From positions 62,001-126,000 of the forward strand of contig JAHEND010000034.1 of assembly GCA_024643325.1 (NCBI GenBank): a stretch of 64,000 bases of DNA, in the 5' to 3' direction. How positions within the stretch are numbered: the first letter of the stretch is position 1; every line of letters begins with the position of its first letter. The notes beneath the pieces were generated by a model that searched no databases, was not told the origin of the DNA, and worked only from the letters and a program-made list of their open reading frames with translations. This stretch comes from Sediminicola sp. (GTDB lineage: Bacteria; Bacteroidota; Bacteroidia; Flavobacteriales; Flavobacteriaceae). Position numbers and translations under genes: made by a program. Shown here piece by piece: positions 18,155 to 27,504 of this stretch.

Positions 18155-18924
18155 TGCAGTTATTACATGCAAACAGTTTTGGAAGTGGAGAAGACCTTGT
18201 TATCCTTCACGGTTTTTTAGGAACCAGTGACAATTGGAAGACTTTAGGTAAGGCTTACGCCGATGCTGGTTTTCGCGTACACCTTTTAGACCAGCGAAAT
18301 CACGGTAGGAGTTTTCACAGCACCCAATTTTCGTACGCCCTTATGGCAGAAGACGTTTTGGCTTACCTATCAGAAAATGGAATTGAAAAAGCCATTGTTT
18401 TAGGACATTCTATGGGGGGTAAAACAGCCATGTACCTTGCGGGAATAGCTCCAGAAAAAGTACACAAATTACTAGTGGCAGACATAGGCCCAAAGGCCTA
18501 TCCGCCCCACCATAAAATTATATTAGACGCTTTAGGCACCTTGTATAATAGCCAAATAAAAAGTAGGACTCAGGCAGAAGAAATCTTGTCTGTACAAATT
18601 AAATCTGCTGGCGTTAGGCAGTTTCTTCTTAAAAATCTCTACAGAGAAACACCAGAAACTTTTGGTTTCAGGGCTAATATTCCAGTCCTATCGTTTGCTA
18701 TGAATGCCATTGGAGAGGCACTCCCAAAAGAATTTAAGTTCGAAAAACCCAGCATGTTTTTATCTGGTGATCAATCAGATTACATTCTACCGGAGGACCA
18801 TCTGAGTATTTTGGTGCAGTTCCCAAAGGCACAGTTCAAGTCTGTATCAAAAGCAGGTCACTGGCTTCATGCAGAAAATCCAACAGAATTTTTAGCCTAC
18901 ACATTAGACTTTATAAAGAGTTAA
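18154..18924 (+). CDS. Alpha/beta hydrolase (YbfF-like esterase)
   Basis: The 256-residue protein is a compact alpha/beta-hydrolase. The oxyanion motif HGFLGTSDNW lies near residues 20-29, the nucleophile elbow GHSMGG near 92-97, and the terminal catalytic His in KAGHWLHAENP near 236. Its pattern is closest to the YbfF esterase group, which cleaves acyl-CoA or small esters; the substrate is unknown. The start overlaps the pdxJ stop (TAATG), which shows translational coupling. No signal peptide, so cytoplasmic. Confidence 0.85.
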   Translation: MQLLHANSFGSGEDLVILHGFLGTSDNWKTLGKAYADAGFRVHLLDQRNHGRSFHSTQFSYALMAEDVLAYLSENGIEKAIVLGHSMGGKTAMYLAGIAPEKVHKLLVADIGPKAYPPHHKIILDALGTLYNSQIKSRTQAEEILSVQIKSAGVRQFLLKNLYRETPETFGFRANIPVLSFAMNAIGEALPKEFKFEKPSMFLSGDQSDYILPEDHLSILVQFPKAQFKSVSKAGHWLHAENPTEFLAYTLDFIKS

Positions 18925-18977
18925 TCACCCCAAGTTTAAAAAATATTTAAACCCCCTCTAAAAAGGAAAGGCAAAAA

Positions 18978-19008
18978 TTGTTGAACTTATTAAAAAGCAC
19001 TACTTTTG
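18978..19008 (+). promoter_or_regulatory. Promoter of trigger factor gene
   Basis: A TTGTTG -33 region (18978-18983) is followed after 17-20 bases by TACTTTTG (19001-19008), an exact TAnnTTTG -7 box. The tig ATG is 37 bases further on. Confidence 0.7.
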
Positions 19009-19045
19009 CCCCCCATTAAAAGCCTTTAAAAAAAGCAGTCAGCGC

Positions 19046-20374
19046 ATGAAGATTACTAAGAAACAAATAGATACGTTAAACGCAGAGATTAACATTACAC
19101 TTGACCAAGCAGATTTTCAATCTAAGGTAGACACCATTTTATTGGACTACAAAAAGAAAGCCAATATACCAGGTTTTAGAAAAGGTCAGGTACCAATGGG
19201 CATGATCAAAAAACAGTACGGCAAAGCAGTTTTGGTTGAAGAAGTAAACAAACTTTTACAAGAAAACTTGAACAGCTACCTCACTAAGGAGAAATTATCT
19301 ATTCTTGGAAATCCATTGCCAAAGGTCCTATCTGAAACTTTTGACTGGAATGCAGCCACACTTTCTTTTGATTTTGAAATTGGACTTTCTCCTGAATTTG
19401 ATGTCTCATTAAAAACTAAAAAAGCCATTACTAGTTATAAAGTTGAGGCAGATAAAAAAATGGTTGCAGACCAGATATTATCTATTCGCAAACAATATGG
19501 AAAAATCACTCCAGAAAAAACAGTTTCTGCCAACAGTGAAATAACGGGGACATTCGTTTCTGAAGCGGCTGGTATAGACAAAAAAACAACCATTACTTTA
19601 GATCAATTAAAAGCAAAAAAAGCAATAACTTCTCTTCAAGGAGCTGAGGTAGGTGCTTCTATAAGTCTTGACACCAAAGGACTTTTCAAAGAAGAAGCGG
19701 CAGTAGCTGGTGCTTTTGGATTAGAAGCTGCTGAGGCAAAAGATCTAAAAACTACCGTTGTTTTTACTATTGAAGAAATTAACGAAAGAACTCCTGCTGC
19801 GCTAGACCAAGAGTTATTTGACAAACTTTTTGGCAAAGATGTAGTAAAGTCTGAAAAAGAATTGGGGCAAAAAATTAAAGAAGACGCTGAGAAGCAATTC
19901 GAACAACAAGCAGACCAAAAGCTTTTAAACGATGTTACTGAAGCCCTAATCGCACAAACGAAATTTGATTTGCCAGGTGAATTCTTAACCAAATGGATAC
20001 AAACTAGTGGAGAAAAGCCACTGACAGAAGAAGAAGCCAAAGCAGAGTACGAAAGATCTGAGCAAGGTCTTAGATACCAACTTATCGAAGCAAAAATCAT
20101 TGAGGCCAATTCGCTTCAAGTGAGTTTTGAAGATTTGAAAAGTTTCGCCAAAGATTTGATCAAAGAACAAATGGCACAATATGGTCAGCTAGATCCTAAA
20201 GATGAGGAACTGGACGGTATAGCTGCAAGGGTATTATCTAATCAAGAAGAAGTAAAACGTCTTTCAGAACAGATGATGAGTCAAAAATTAATCACATTAT
20301 ACAAAGAGAAAGCCAATCTTAAAGAAAAAGCGCTTTCTTACGAAGACTTTGTAAAAGAAGTGTATGGTGCATAA
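19046..20374 (+). CDS. tig: Trigger factor
   Basis: The 442-residue protein has the ribosome-binding N-terminal domain with the PGFRKGQVPMGMIKKQYG signature near residues 43-60, a reduced middle PPIase-like segment (about 150-240) and an alpha-helical C-terminal chaperone domain. It binds nascent chains at the ribosome exit tunnel. The middle domain lacks a clear FKBP active-site pattern, which is usual in Bacteroidota. It lies upstream of clpP and clpX, the classical tig-clpP-clpX order, with its own promoter. Confidence 0.93.
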   Translation: MKITKKQIDTLNAEINITLDQADFQSKVDTILLDYKKKANIPGFRKGQVPMGMIKKQYGKAVLVEEVNKLLQENLNSYLTKEKLSILGNPLPKVLSETFDWNAATLSFDFEIGLSPEFDVSLKTKKAITSYKVEADKKMVADQILSIRKQYGKITPEKTVSANSEITGTFVSEAAGIDKKTTITLDQLKAKKAITSLQGAEVGASISLDTKGLFKEEAAVAGAFGLEAAEAKDLKTTVVFTIEEINERTPAALDQELFDKLFGKDVVKSEKELGQKIKEDAEKQFEQQADQKLLNDVTEALIAQTKFDLPGEFLTKWIQTSGEKPLTEEEAKAEYERSEQGLRYQLIEAKIIEANSLQVSFEDLKSFAKDLIKEQMAQYGQLDPKDEELDGIAARVLSNQEEVKRLSEQMMSQKLITLYKEKANLKEKALSYEDFVKEVYGA

Positions 20375-20390
20375 ATAGCCCAGCACTCTA

Positions 20391-20419
20391 TTTGCAATCG
20401 TATAAATTACCTATCTTTA
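20391..20419 (+). promoter_or_regulatory. Probable clpP promoter
   Basis: TTTG (20391-20394) is followed after 17 bases by TATCTTTA (20412-20419), which differs from TAnnTTTG at one position. The clpP ATG is at 20477, giving a leader of about 50 bases that contains the hairpin at 20419-20450. Confidence 0.55.
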
Positions 20420-20450
20420 CGGTGCTAAAAGCGCATGCTATTAGCACCGT
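20419..20450 (+). promoter_or_regulatory. 10-bp perfect stem-loop at the 5' end of the clpP leader
   Basis: ACGGTGCTAA and TTAGCACCGT form a perfect 10-bp stem around a 12-base loop that itself contains GCATGC. The stem starts where the predicted -7 box ends, so it would form at the very start of the clpP transcript. No T-run follows (ATTTATTT), so it is a poor terminator for tig, though that role cannot be excluded. Confidence 0.6.
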
Positions 20451-20476
20451 ATTTATTTATCAATTAAGCAGCTCAT

Positions 20477-21157
20477 ATGAATTACGCACAAGAGTTTAAG
20501 GATTTTGCGATCAAAGATCAGGGAATAAATGGCAACTATTACGACGCTATTATGACTAGCATGTATCCAGTGGGAATGACCCCTAATATTATTGAAGAAA
20601 GACAACTAAATGCCATCGCTATGGATGTTTTTTCTAGATTAATGATGGATCGCATTATTTTTTTGGGTACAGGTATTAATGACCAGGTAGCCAATATAGT
20701 TCAGGCGCAATTGTTATTCTTAGAAAGTGCAGACGCATCTAAGGACATTCAGATATACATAAACTCCCCGGGAGGAAGTGTATATGCTGGTTTGGGAATT
20801 TACGACACCATGCAGTTTATTAAACCAGATGTAGCCACTATATGTACCGGTATAGCAGCCTCTATGGCCGCCGTGTTACTGTGTGCTGGAGAGAAAGGAA
20901 AAAGATCTGGACTCACTCACTCAAGGGTTATGATCCACCAACCATTATCAGGTGCTCAGGGGCAGGCAAGTGATATTGAAATTGCCGCTAAAGAAGTGTT
21001 GAAAATCAAAGACGAATTATACACTATTATTTCCAATCACTCTGGACAAACCTTTGATAAGGTGTATCAGGATTCAGACCGTGACTACTGGATGAAGGCA
21101 GAAGAAGCTAAGTCTTATGGAATGATAGATGAAATATTATCGAGAGATAAAAAATAA
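20477..21157 (+). CDS. clpP: ATP-dependent Clp protease proteolytic subunit
   Basis: The 226-residue serine peptidase has Ser129 in [12 protein letters not shown] and His154 in HSRVMIHQP; the catalytic Asp lies in the DRDYWM segment near residue 200. It carries a slightly long N-terminal propeptide (about 25-30 residues) as common in this phylum. It assembles into a double heptamer that works with ClpX, encoded 5 bases downstream. Confidence 0.97.
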   Translation: MNYAQEFKDFAIKDQGINGNYYDAIMTSMYPVGMTPNIIEERQLNAIAMDVFSRLMMDRIIFLGTGINDQVANIVQAQLLFLESADASKDIQIYINSPGGSVYAGLGIYDTMQFIKPDVATICTGIAASMAAVLLCAGEKGKRSGLTHSRVMIHQPLSGAQGQASDIEIAAKEVLKIKDELYTIISNHSGQTFDKVYQDSDRDYWMKAEEAKSYGMIDEILSRDKK

Positions 21158-21162
21158 ACAAC

Positions 21163-22395
21163 ATGGCTAAAGACAACCTTGAATGTTCTTTTTGTGGTAG
21201 AAAAAAACCAGAAACCAACCTACTCATTGCAGGGATAGACGCCCACATATGTGACAGGTGTATAGCCCAAGCAAATGGTATTGTTGCTGAAGAGACAAAA
21301 CAAGACCATGTAAATGACTTATCAGAGGAACTTACCTTAAAAAAGCCCATAGAAATTAAAGACTTTTTAGACCAATTTATCATTGGTCAAGACCGCACCA
21401 AAAAGGTGCTGTCTGTAGCGGTGTACAACCACTACAAAAGGCTCTTACAACTAGATACTAAAGACGATGTGGAAATTCAAAAATCCAACATCATCATGGT
21501 AGGTCAAACGGGGACCGGAAAAACGCTTATGGCAAAAACTATTGCCAAGATGCTTAATGTTCCCCTCGCGATTGTAGACGCAACAGTGCTTACAGAGGCG
21601 GGATATGTAGGAGAAGACGTAGAGAGTATTTTAACAAGACTGCTTCAGGCGGCAGATTACGATCTAGAAAAAGCAGAAAGAGGTATTGTATTTATTGATG
21701 AAATAGATAAAATTGCTAGAAAAAGTGACAACCCATCCATTACCAGAGACGTTTCTGGAGAAGGCGTACAACAAGGGTTACTTAAATTACTAGAAGGAAC
21801 TACAGTTAATGTACCGCCTAAAGGAGGCAGGAAGCACCCAGATCAAAAATTTATAGAAGTAAATACAGAAAACATTCTCTTCATTGCTGGAGGTGCTTTT
21901 GACGGTATAGAGAAAAAGATCAGCAAGAGGCTTAACCTACAAGCAGTAGGATACAGTGCCTCTAAAGCAGACGAAGGATTGGACAATGAAAATATACTCC
22001 AATACATTACCCCAAAAGACCTTAAAGACTTTGGTTTAATTCCAGAGATTATTGGAAGACTCCCTGTGCTTACTCATATGAATCCTTTAGACAAGAAAAC
22101 ACTAAGAGCCATATTAACCCAACCAAAGAACGCTATTATAAAACAGTATGAGAAGCTTTTTGAAATGGACCATATTGCCTTAGAAGTAACAGATGAGGCC
22201 TTGGATTTCTTGGTAGAAAAAGCATTAGAGTACAAACTAGGAGCTAGAGGACTTAGGTCCTTATGTGAATCCGTCTTTACAGACGCCATGTTTAGCATGC
22301 CAAGTTCACAGGAAAAGGAATTCAAAGTAGACAAAGCTTATGCTGAAAAAAAATTAAGCTTTGAAACAGCTAAATCTTTAAAAGCGGTTTCTTAA
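21163..22395 (+). CDS. clpX: ATP-dependent Clp protease ATP-binding subunit ClpX
   Basis: The 410-residue AAA+ unfoldase has the N-terminal C4 zinc-binding domain (CSFCGRKKP and CDRCI, residues 8-36), Walker A GQTGTGKT near 119, Walker [10 protein letters not shown] near 180, and the IGF-like region that docks to ClpP. It unfolds proteins and feeds them to ClpP. It follows clpP by 5 bases and is clearly co-transcribed. Full length, no anomalies. Confidence 0.97.
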   Translation: MAKDNLECSFCGRKKPETNLLIAGIDAHICDRCIAQANGIVAEETKQDHVNDLSEELTLKKPIEIKDFLDQFIIGQDRTKKVLSVAVYNHYKRLLQLDTKDDVEIQKSNIIMVGQTGTGKTLMAKTIAKMLNVPLAIVDATVLTEAGYVGEDVESILTRLLQAADYDLEKAERGIVFIDEIDKIARKSDNPSITRDVSGEGVQQGLLKLLEGTTVNVPPKGGRKHPDQKFIEVNTENILFIAGGAFDGIEKKISKRLNLQAVGYSASKADEGLDNENILQYITPKDLKDFGLIPEIIGRLPVLTHMNPLDKKTLRAILTQPKNAIIKQYEKLFEMDHIALEVTDEALDFLVEKALEYKLGARGLRSLCESVFTDAMFSMPSSQEKEFKVDKAYAEKKLSFETAKSLKAVS

Positions 22396-22460
22396 GGCAG
22401 CACATCTCTTTGAAGTAATTTCTTGTATATCTGCATATAATAACTAGCAAAGAAAAAGAC

Positions 22461-23969
22461 CTATGGGGCCATTAACTCCTCCAGGTATTGCCTAGAATTG
22501 GAAAGTCTGGGTATTTTGTGTTGTCCACCTAATTTGCCTTTTGCAGCCAACCAATCATGAAATTGTCCTACCCTAGCCTTGTGCACTATAGGCTCATTTA
22601 GGGTCATATTATTATACCGCTTTGCTTCGTAGTCAGAATTGAGCGATTTTAACGCATTGTCTAGTAGGGCCGTAAAATGACCTAAATCTTCTGGAGGAGT
22701 TCTAAATTCTATGAGCCATTCATGCCCCCCTTTTTCCTTACCTTTCATGAAAATGGGTGCAGCCGTATACTCTATAATTTCTGCATTCGTCTTTTTACAA
22801 ACAATCTTCAAAGCTTCCTCTGCATTTTCAATGATAAGCTCTTCTCCAAACACATTAATATGGTGCCGGGTTCTTCCAGTAATTTTAATTCTATAAGGAC
22901 TTAATGAAGTAAAGCGAACCGTATCTCCAACTTTATAGCGCCACAATCCAGCATTGGTAGTGATCACTATAGCGTAATTTGTGTGAAGAGTAACTTCTGA
23001 CAATGGAATGGCATATTCCTCCTCTTTACCATAGGCATTCATTGGGATGAACTCATAAAAAATACCATAGTCCAACATAAGCATTAGATCAGAGGCTTTA
23101 TTGCGGTCTTGGATGGCAAAAAAACCTTCAGAGGCATTGTATATTTCGTAATAATTGAAAGATTTTCTAGGAAGTAGCTTTTTAAATTGCTCTTTGTAAG
23201 GACTAAAACTTACCCCTCCGTGAAAATACACCTCCAATTGGTCCCAAACCTGAAATAAATGATCGTTCCCAGTAGTGTCTAAAAGCTCATTCAACAACAC
23301 CAACATCCAAGACGGCACCCCAGCCATACTCGTGACATTTTCTTTGGAGGTCTCTGCAATTACCGCAGCTAGTTTGGAATTCCAATCAGGCATTAAGGAA
23401 ACTTTATTAGAGGGTGTAGAGCTAAATTCAGCCCAAAAAGGCATATTATCTATTAGTATGGCAGAAAGATCTCCAAAAACACTACCATGAGATTCATACA
23501 ATTCCTTTGAGCCCCCCAAGCGTAAACTTTTCCCCGTAAACAATTGAGAATTCTCGTTATTATTGAGATAAATAGACAAAAGGTCTTTGCTAGACTTATA
23601 ATGACAATCTTCCAAAGACTCTTGACTTACTGGAATAAACTTACTTTTGGCATTGGTTGTTCCGCTACTCTTAGCAAACCATTTGATTGGGGTAGGCCAA
23701 AATAAATTGGCTGAACCACGCCTTGATTGATCTATTAAATGCTCCATCCCTTCATAGTTGGTTATTGGCACACGAGAGGCAAAGTCTGTATAGTTTTGAA
23801 TAGAACTAAAGTCATAATTCTTACCCATTTCAGTGTCTTTGGCAAATACCACCAATCCCATAAGCAATTCATCTTGCACCTCAATAGGGTACTTTAAAAA
23901 AAACTCAATCTGGTGTAGCCTCTTTTTAAGCAGCCAAGAGGCTACTGTATTAATGATTGGTATGGGCAT
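22461..23969 (-). CDS. GH3 auxin-responsive promoter family protein (acyl-acid-amido synthetase-like)
   Basis: The 502-residue protein belongs to the GH3 family, an adenylate-forming enzyme group. The nucleotide-binding site is visible as FAKSSGTTNAKSKFIPVS (near residue 92), with the later YNASEGFFAIQD (about 282) and WRYKVGDTVRFTSLSPYRIKITGR (about 365) motifs. Plant members join amino acids to acyl acids such as auxin and jasmonate; bacterial members are common in Bacteroidota but their substrate is unknown. It is a single gene, convergent with clpX and divergent from the DUF2797 gene. No export signal. Confidence 0.87.
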   Translation of the reverse strand: MPIPIINTVASWLLKKRLHQIEFFLKYPIEVQDELLMGLVVFAKDTEMGKNYDFSSIQNYTDFASRVPITNYEGMEHLIDQSRRGSANLFWPTPIKWFAKSSGTTNAKSKFIPVSQESLEDCHYKSSKDLLSIYLNNNENSQLFTGKSLRLGGSKELYESHGSVFGDLSAILIDNMPFWAEFSSTPSNKVSLMPDWNSKLAAVIAETSKENVTSMAGVPSWMLVLLNELLDTTGNDHLFQVWDQLEVYFHGGVSFSPYKEQFKKLLPRKSFNYYEIYNASEGFFAIQDRNKASDLMLMLDYGIFYEFIPMNAYGKEEEYAIPLSEVTLHTNYAIVITTNAGLWRYKVGDTVRFTSLSPYRIKITGRTRHHINVFGEELIIENAEEALKIVCKKTNAEIIEYTAAPIFMKGKEKGGHEWLIEFRTPPEDLGHFTALLDNALKSLNSDYEAKRYNNMTLNEPIVHKARVGQFHDWLAAKGKLGGQHKIPRLSNSRQYLEELMAP

Positions 23970-24047
23970 GTAGACTATATTTTGTAGCTTGCTTAAAATT
24001 AGGTTTTAATTTGGTTTTCACCAACCGCAAAGCAGTTTTAAACAAAG

Positions 24048-24839
24048 ATGACATATCAAGGTGTTTTAAAAAAAATGCAAACAGAATTGGGTGCTCCAAT
24101 TCAGTATTATTTAGTTTTTAAAGAAGATTTTGTGCACCTCAACACACTTCTAGGAAGGGAGATAAACATAGACTTTCAAGGCTATGAATGTTTAAACTGC
24201 CATGAAGACAAAGTTATTTTTAGACAAGGATTCTGTAAAAATTGTTTTTTTGACACCCCCCAAGCCGGAGATTGGATCATGCGACCAGAATTGAGTAAGG
24301 CACATTTGGGAATAGAAGATCGAGATTTAGCCTATGAACAGAAAGTCCAATTACAACCCCATATTGTGTATTTGGCCAACTCCAGCCACTTAAAAGTTGG
24401 GGTAACTAGAGGCTCACAAATACCCACTAGATGGATTGATCAAGGCGCGCACGAAGCTATAGAAATTTTGGAAGTCCCTAACAGGTACCTCGCAGGAATT
24501 ACGGAAGTAGCCTTAAAGGATCATGTTGCAGACAAAACCAATTGGAGAAAAATGCTTACTGGTCAAACTCAAGATGAAGATCTCGCCGCAGTAAGAGACC
24601 AACTAAAACAATTTATACCTCAAGAAGCATTGCCTTTTTTTCTGGATCAAAATAAAGAACAACACATGGACTTTCCAGTGACCCAATATCCTGAAAAAGT
24701 ACAATCTATAAACCTAGTTAAAACCCCCTCTTTTAGTGGTAAGCTCAGCGGCATAAAGGGCCAGTATTTAATTTTTGAAGACCAGCGTGTTTTTAATGTG
24801 AGAAGCCATGAAGGGTTTGTTGTGAAGCTTTCATTTTAA
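24048..24839 (+). CDS. DUF2797 domain-containing protein
   Basis: The 263-residue protein matches the DUF2797 family. A four-cysteine, zinc-ribbon-like element (CLNCHEDKVIFRQGFCKNC, about residues 48-66) is followed by a basic core with VGVTRGSQIPTRWIDQGA near residue 124, resembling the GIY-YIG-like arrangement seen in some nuclease-related folds. The function is not known. It stands alone between two divergently or convergently oriented genes. Confidence 0.8.
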   Translation: MTYQGVLKKMQTELGAPIQYYLVFKEDFVHLNTLLGREINIDFQGYECLNCHEDKVIFRQGFCKNCFFDTPQAGDWIMRPELSKAHLGIEDRDLAYEQKVQLQPHIVYLANSSHLKVGVTRGSQIPTRWIDQGAHEAIEILEVPNRYLAGITEVALKDHVADKTNWRKMLTGQTQDEDLAAVRDQLKQFIPQEALPFFLDQNKEQHMDFPVTQYPEKVQSINLVKTPSFSGKLSGIKGQYLIFEDQRVFNVRSHEGFVVKLSF

Positions 24840-24879
24840 CCAAAACTGCTGTTTCAATTTAAAAAACCCCAAAATAATA

Positions 24880-25608
24880 TTACCAAGAGATCTCTCCTCC
24901 TTGGGGCAAATTAAATTTTTTTCTAAAAATACCGACAAAAAGATATAAAAAAGGGGTATCCAAAGCCGCTACAATCACTTTAAAAATAAAGCCACTAGCG
25001 ACCAATCCCAAAAATAAATCCCAAGGCAAAATATCAAATACACACAACAGTAACACTACTAAAAATGTGTCTGCGAATTGGGATAAAAAGGTGGAAAAAT
25101 TATTGCGCAACCACAAATGCTTTCCTGCCGTCAATTTTTTCCAAAAATGATACAGACTTATATCAATGTACTGTGCCGCCAAATAAGCCAACATTGAGGC
25201 CAAAACAGCTACAGGAGAAAGGGCAAAAACTTTGCCAAAAATAACATTATCTACAGGAGATGTTTCCATAGCTGGCACTACATTAGCCAACCATATAATA
25301 CCCATGGAAAACACTGAGGCAAATATTCCTGCACCTACTATAGCATTGGCCTTTTTGGCTCCGTAAATTTCAGAGATCAAGTCTGTGATCAAAAAAGTGA
25401 TAGGATAGGGTAAAATACCCACGGAAACCTGAAACAAAGGCACACCAAAAAGGCTGATGTCTCCAAAAGGTTGCCAAGAGAAAAATTTCTGAAAAATTAT
25501 ATTAGACACCACCAAAGAAGTAATAAATAGCGCTCCTAACAAAAGGTATATTTTTTGTGCCAGCTCTTTTTGCTTCCCTTCTAATATAAATACCCCTTCT
25601 TGTTTCAT
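24880..25608 (-). CDS. Queuosine precursor transporter (VUT/YhhQ family)
   Basis: The 242-residue inner-membrane protein has about six hydrophobic segments and the family pattern PYPITFLITDLISEIYGAKKA (around residues 67-86) and RNNFSTFLSQFADTFLV (around 167-183). YhhQ imports preQ0/preQ1 for queuosine modification of tRNA. No queuosine genes are adjacent. Full length. Confidence 0.88.
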   Translation of the reverse strand: MKQEGVFILEGKQKELAQKIYLLLGALFITSLVVSNIIFQKFFSWQPFGDISLFGVPLFQVSVGILPYPITFLITDLISEIYGAKKANAIVGAGIFASVFSMGIIWLANVVPAMETSPVDNVIFGKVFALSPVAVLASMLAYLAAQYIDISLYHFWKKLTAGKHLWLRNNFSTFLSQFADTFLVVLLLCVFDILPWDLFLGLVASGFIFKVIVAALDTPFLYLFVGIFRKKFNLPQGGEISW

Positions 25609-25680
25609 TTTTAAATATACTCTATAGGTCTAGCTATAATAAATATCCCTTTTGGCCCTAAACACCACAGTGAAATAACA

Positions 25681-27441
25681 CTATTTAATCTCTAAAGCAA
25701 AGGGCATTCTTGCCTGTATGCCTTCTTGTTTTAATCGCTGACGTAGTGATTTCAAAAAACCAGCTGCATCTAATTGATTGTCAGATATGGAGGAAAATGC
25801 TTTAATAGTTGTCCTCACGCCCGATAGGTCTTCTATTAACTGTTCAAACGGAGACTTATATTTTGGATAATTTCTAATACCATAATCAGATGCTCCTCCT
25901 AGTAAAGCCGCTTGCTCTATAGCCATATCCAAGTCTCCTATACCATCTATAAGCCCTCCTTCTAAAGCCGCCTGAGCGGTCCAAACCCTTCCTTGCGCAA
26001 GGGCGTCTACCTCATCCAGAGTCATGCCCCTACCGGAGCTCACCCTACTTAAAAAGGTCTGATAGGTATCTTCTATACTTTGAACTGTGAGTGCCCTGAA
26101 CTTATTAGACATAGGGCTAAATACGGAATAGGTAGCACCGTTGTCGTGGGTGGCCACTTCTTGGGCATTCACCCCCCACTCTTTTGCCAATTGAGACATA
26201 TTGGGCAAAACCCCAAAAACACCAATAGAGCCTGTGATTGTAGCAGGAGAAGCAAATATTTTGTTTGCGCCAGCAGCAATGTAGTATCCGCCAGAGGCGG
26301 CCAGATCTCCCATAGAAACCACTACTGGTTTCACCGCTTTTGCTTTTTCAATAGCATGCCAAATAAGGTCTGAAACCAACGCACTCCCTCCTGGAGAATT
26401 CACCCTGAGCACTATGGCCTTAACCGTGCTGTTTTCAACGGCCGCCTCAATGCCTTCTATAGTGAGCTCTTGCCCAATATAATCTGCACTCCCCTGACCA
26501 TACATAATCTCTCCCTGGGCGTAAACCACAGCGATATTTTCTTTTGAGCTATAGGGACGTTTAGTTGCTGAATGTCTAATATAATCTCTTAAAGCAACTG
26601 TTTTAGGCTTATTTGGAAGGGGTAAATCAAAGGCTTTTTTAAGCGCCAAATCGTACTCATCCTCATATAATAAACCATCAATAAACCCGTTCTCTAATGC
26701 TTTTGACGGACTTGCTGCACCCATGATTTCCACATAATTATTGAGTTGCTCTAAAGTCATGTTTCTGTCCTGAGCCATATCTTGAGCCATTACTTGCCAA
26801 AGTCCATCTAACAATTCCGTAAGTTGTGTTTTTTGAGCCACGCTCATCTCATTTTCCAAATAAGGCTCTACAGCGCTTTTGTATTTACCATGCCTAATGA
26901 CTTCCATTTTTATTCCAGATTTTTCTTGAAAATCTTTGAGGTACAGCACTTCTGAACTCAAGCCATTTAGTCCAACAATTCCGGTTGGAGTAAGGAATAT
27001 TGAATCTGCTACAGAGGCCAAATAATAATCTTTCTGGTCGTAAAATTCTGCATAAGAAAAAACTTTTTTTCCAGAAGCTTTAAAATCCGACAAGGCATCT
27101 CTAATCGCTTTCACCTGAGACCAACCTGCTATGAAATAAGCATTTCTAATGCTTATACCCTGTACCCTAGAGTCTTCTTTAGCCACTTCAATGGCTAATA
27201 AAATCTGATCAAGTCCCATTTGTGGGTTGCCAAATGCACCAAAAGGATCTTGGCTTTGGTCTGCGATCCTATCCTTTACAGATCCTTGGAAATCTAATTC
27301 CAATACCACTTTGTTTCCAATCATGGTCTGAGGTTCCATATCTGACAAGGCAGTTATAATAGAGAAGAACATGAAAAAAGCCACTCCAAAGGCCACTAAA
27401 GTCCCCAAACACGAGGCAAAGAAATTTCTTAAAAAAGTCAT
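25681..27441 (-). CDS. sppA: Signal peptide peptidase SppA, 67K type
   Basis: The 586-residue membrane-anchored protease has one N-terminal transmembrane helix (about residues 12-32) and two tandem S49 domains. The catalytic Lys lies in HGKYKSAVEP (184-193) of the first domain and the nucleophile Ser383 in GDLAASGGYYIAA of the second. It degrades signal peptides left in the membrane after secretion. Length and arrangement match the long, E. coli-like form. It is divergent from the folK fusion gene. Confidence 0.94.
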   Translation of the reverse strand: MTFLRNFFASCLGTLVAFGVAFFMFFSIITALSDMEPQTMIGNKVVLELDFQGSVKDRIADQSQDPFGAFGNPQMGLDQILLAIEVAKEDSRVQGISIRNAYFIAGWSQVKAIRDALSDFKASGKKVFSYAEFYDQKDYYLASVADSIFLTPTGIVGLNGLSSEVLYLKDFQEKSGIKMEVIRHGKYKSAVEPYLENEMSVAQKTQLTELLDGLWQVMAQDMAQDRNMTLEQLNNYVEIMGAASPSKALENGFIDGLLYEDEYDLALKKAFDLPLPNKPKTVALRDYIRHSATKRPYSSKENIAVVYAQGEIMYGQGSADYIGQELTIEGIEAAVENSTVKAIVLRVNSPGGSALVSDLIWHAIEKAKAVKPVVVSMGDLAASGGYYIAAGANKIFASPATITGSIGVFGVLPNMSQLAKEWGVNAQEVATHDNGATYSVFSPMSNKFRALTVQSIEDTYQTFLSRVSSGRGMTLDEVDALAQGRVWTAQAALEGGLIDGIGDLDMAIEQAALLGGASDYGIRNYPKYKSPFEQLIEDLSGVRTTIKAFSSISDNQLDAAGFLKSLRQRLKQEGIQARMPFALEIK

Positions 27442-27461
27442 AGCACAATCTTTTATAAAAA

Positions 27462-27469
27462 CAAAGATA
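27462..27469 (-). promoter_or_regulatory. Putative sppA -7 promoter box
   Basis: On the minus strand this reads TATCTTTG, an exact TAnnTTTG match 21 bases upstream of the sppA ATG. The divergent folK gene begins only 36 bases away, so its promoter must overlap. Confidence 0.5.
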
Positions 27470-27504
27470 CCGATTCTTAAATTCTTTTGTTACTTTGTTT
27501 TCTC

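Noticed and set aside
19636-20109. 157-residue minus-strand open frame inside tig
   Set aside because: Serine- and alanine-rich low-complexity antisense frame; tig is clearly coding here.
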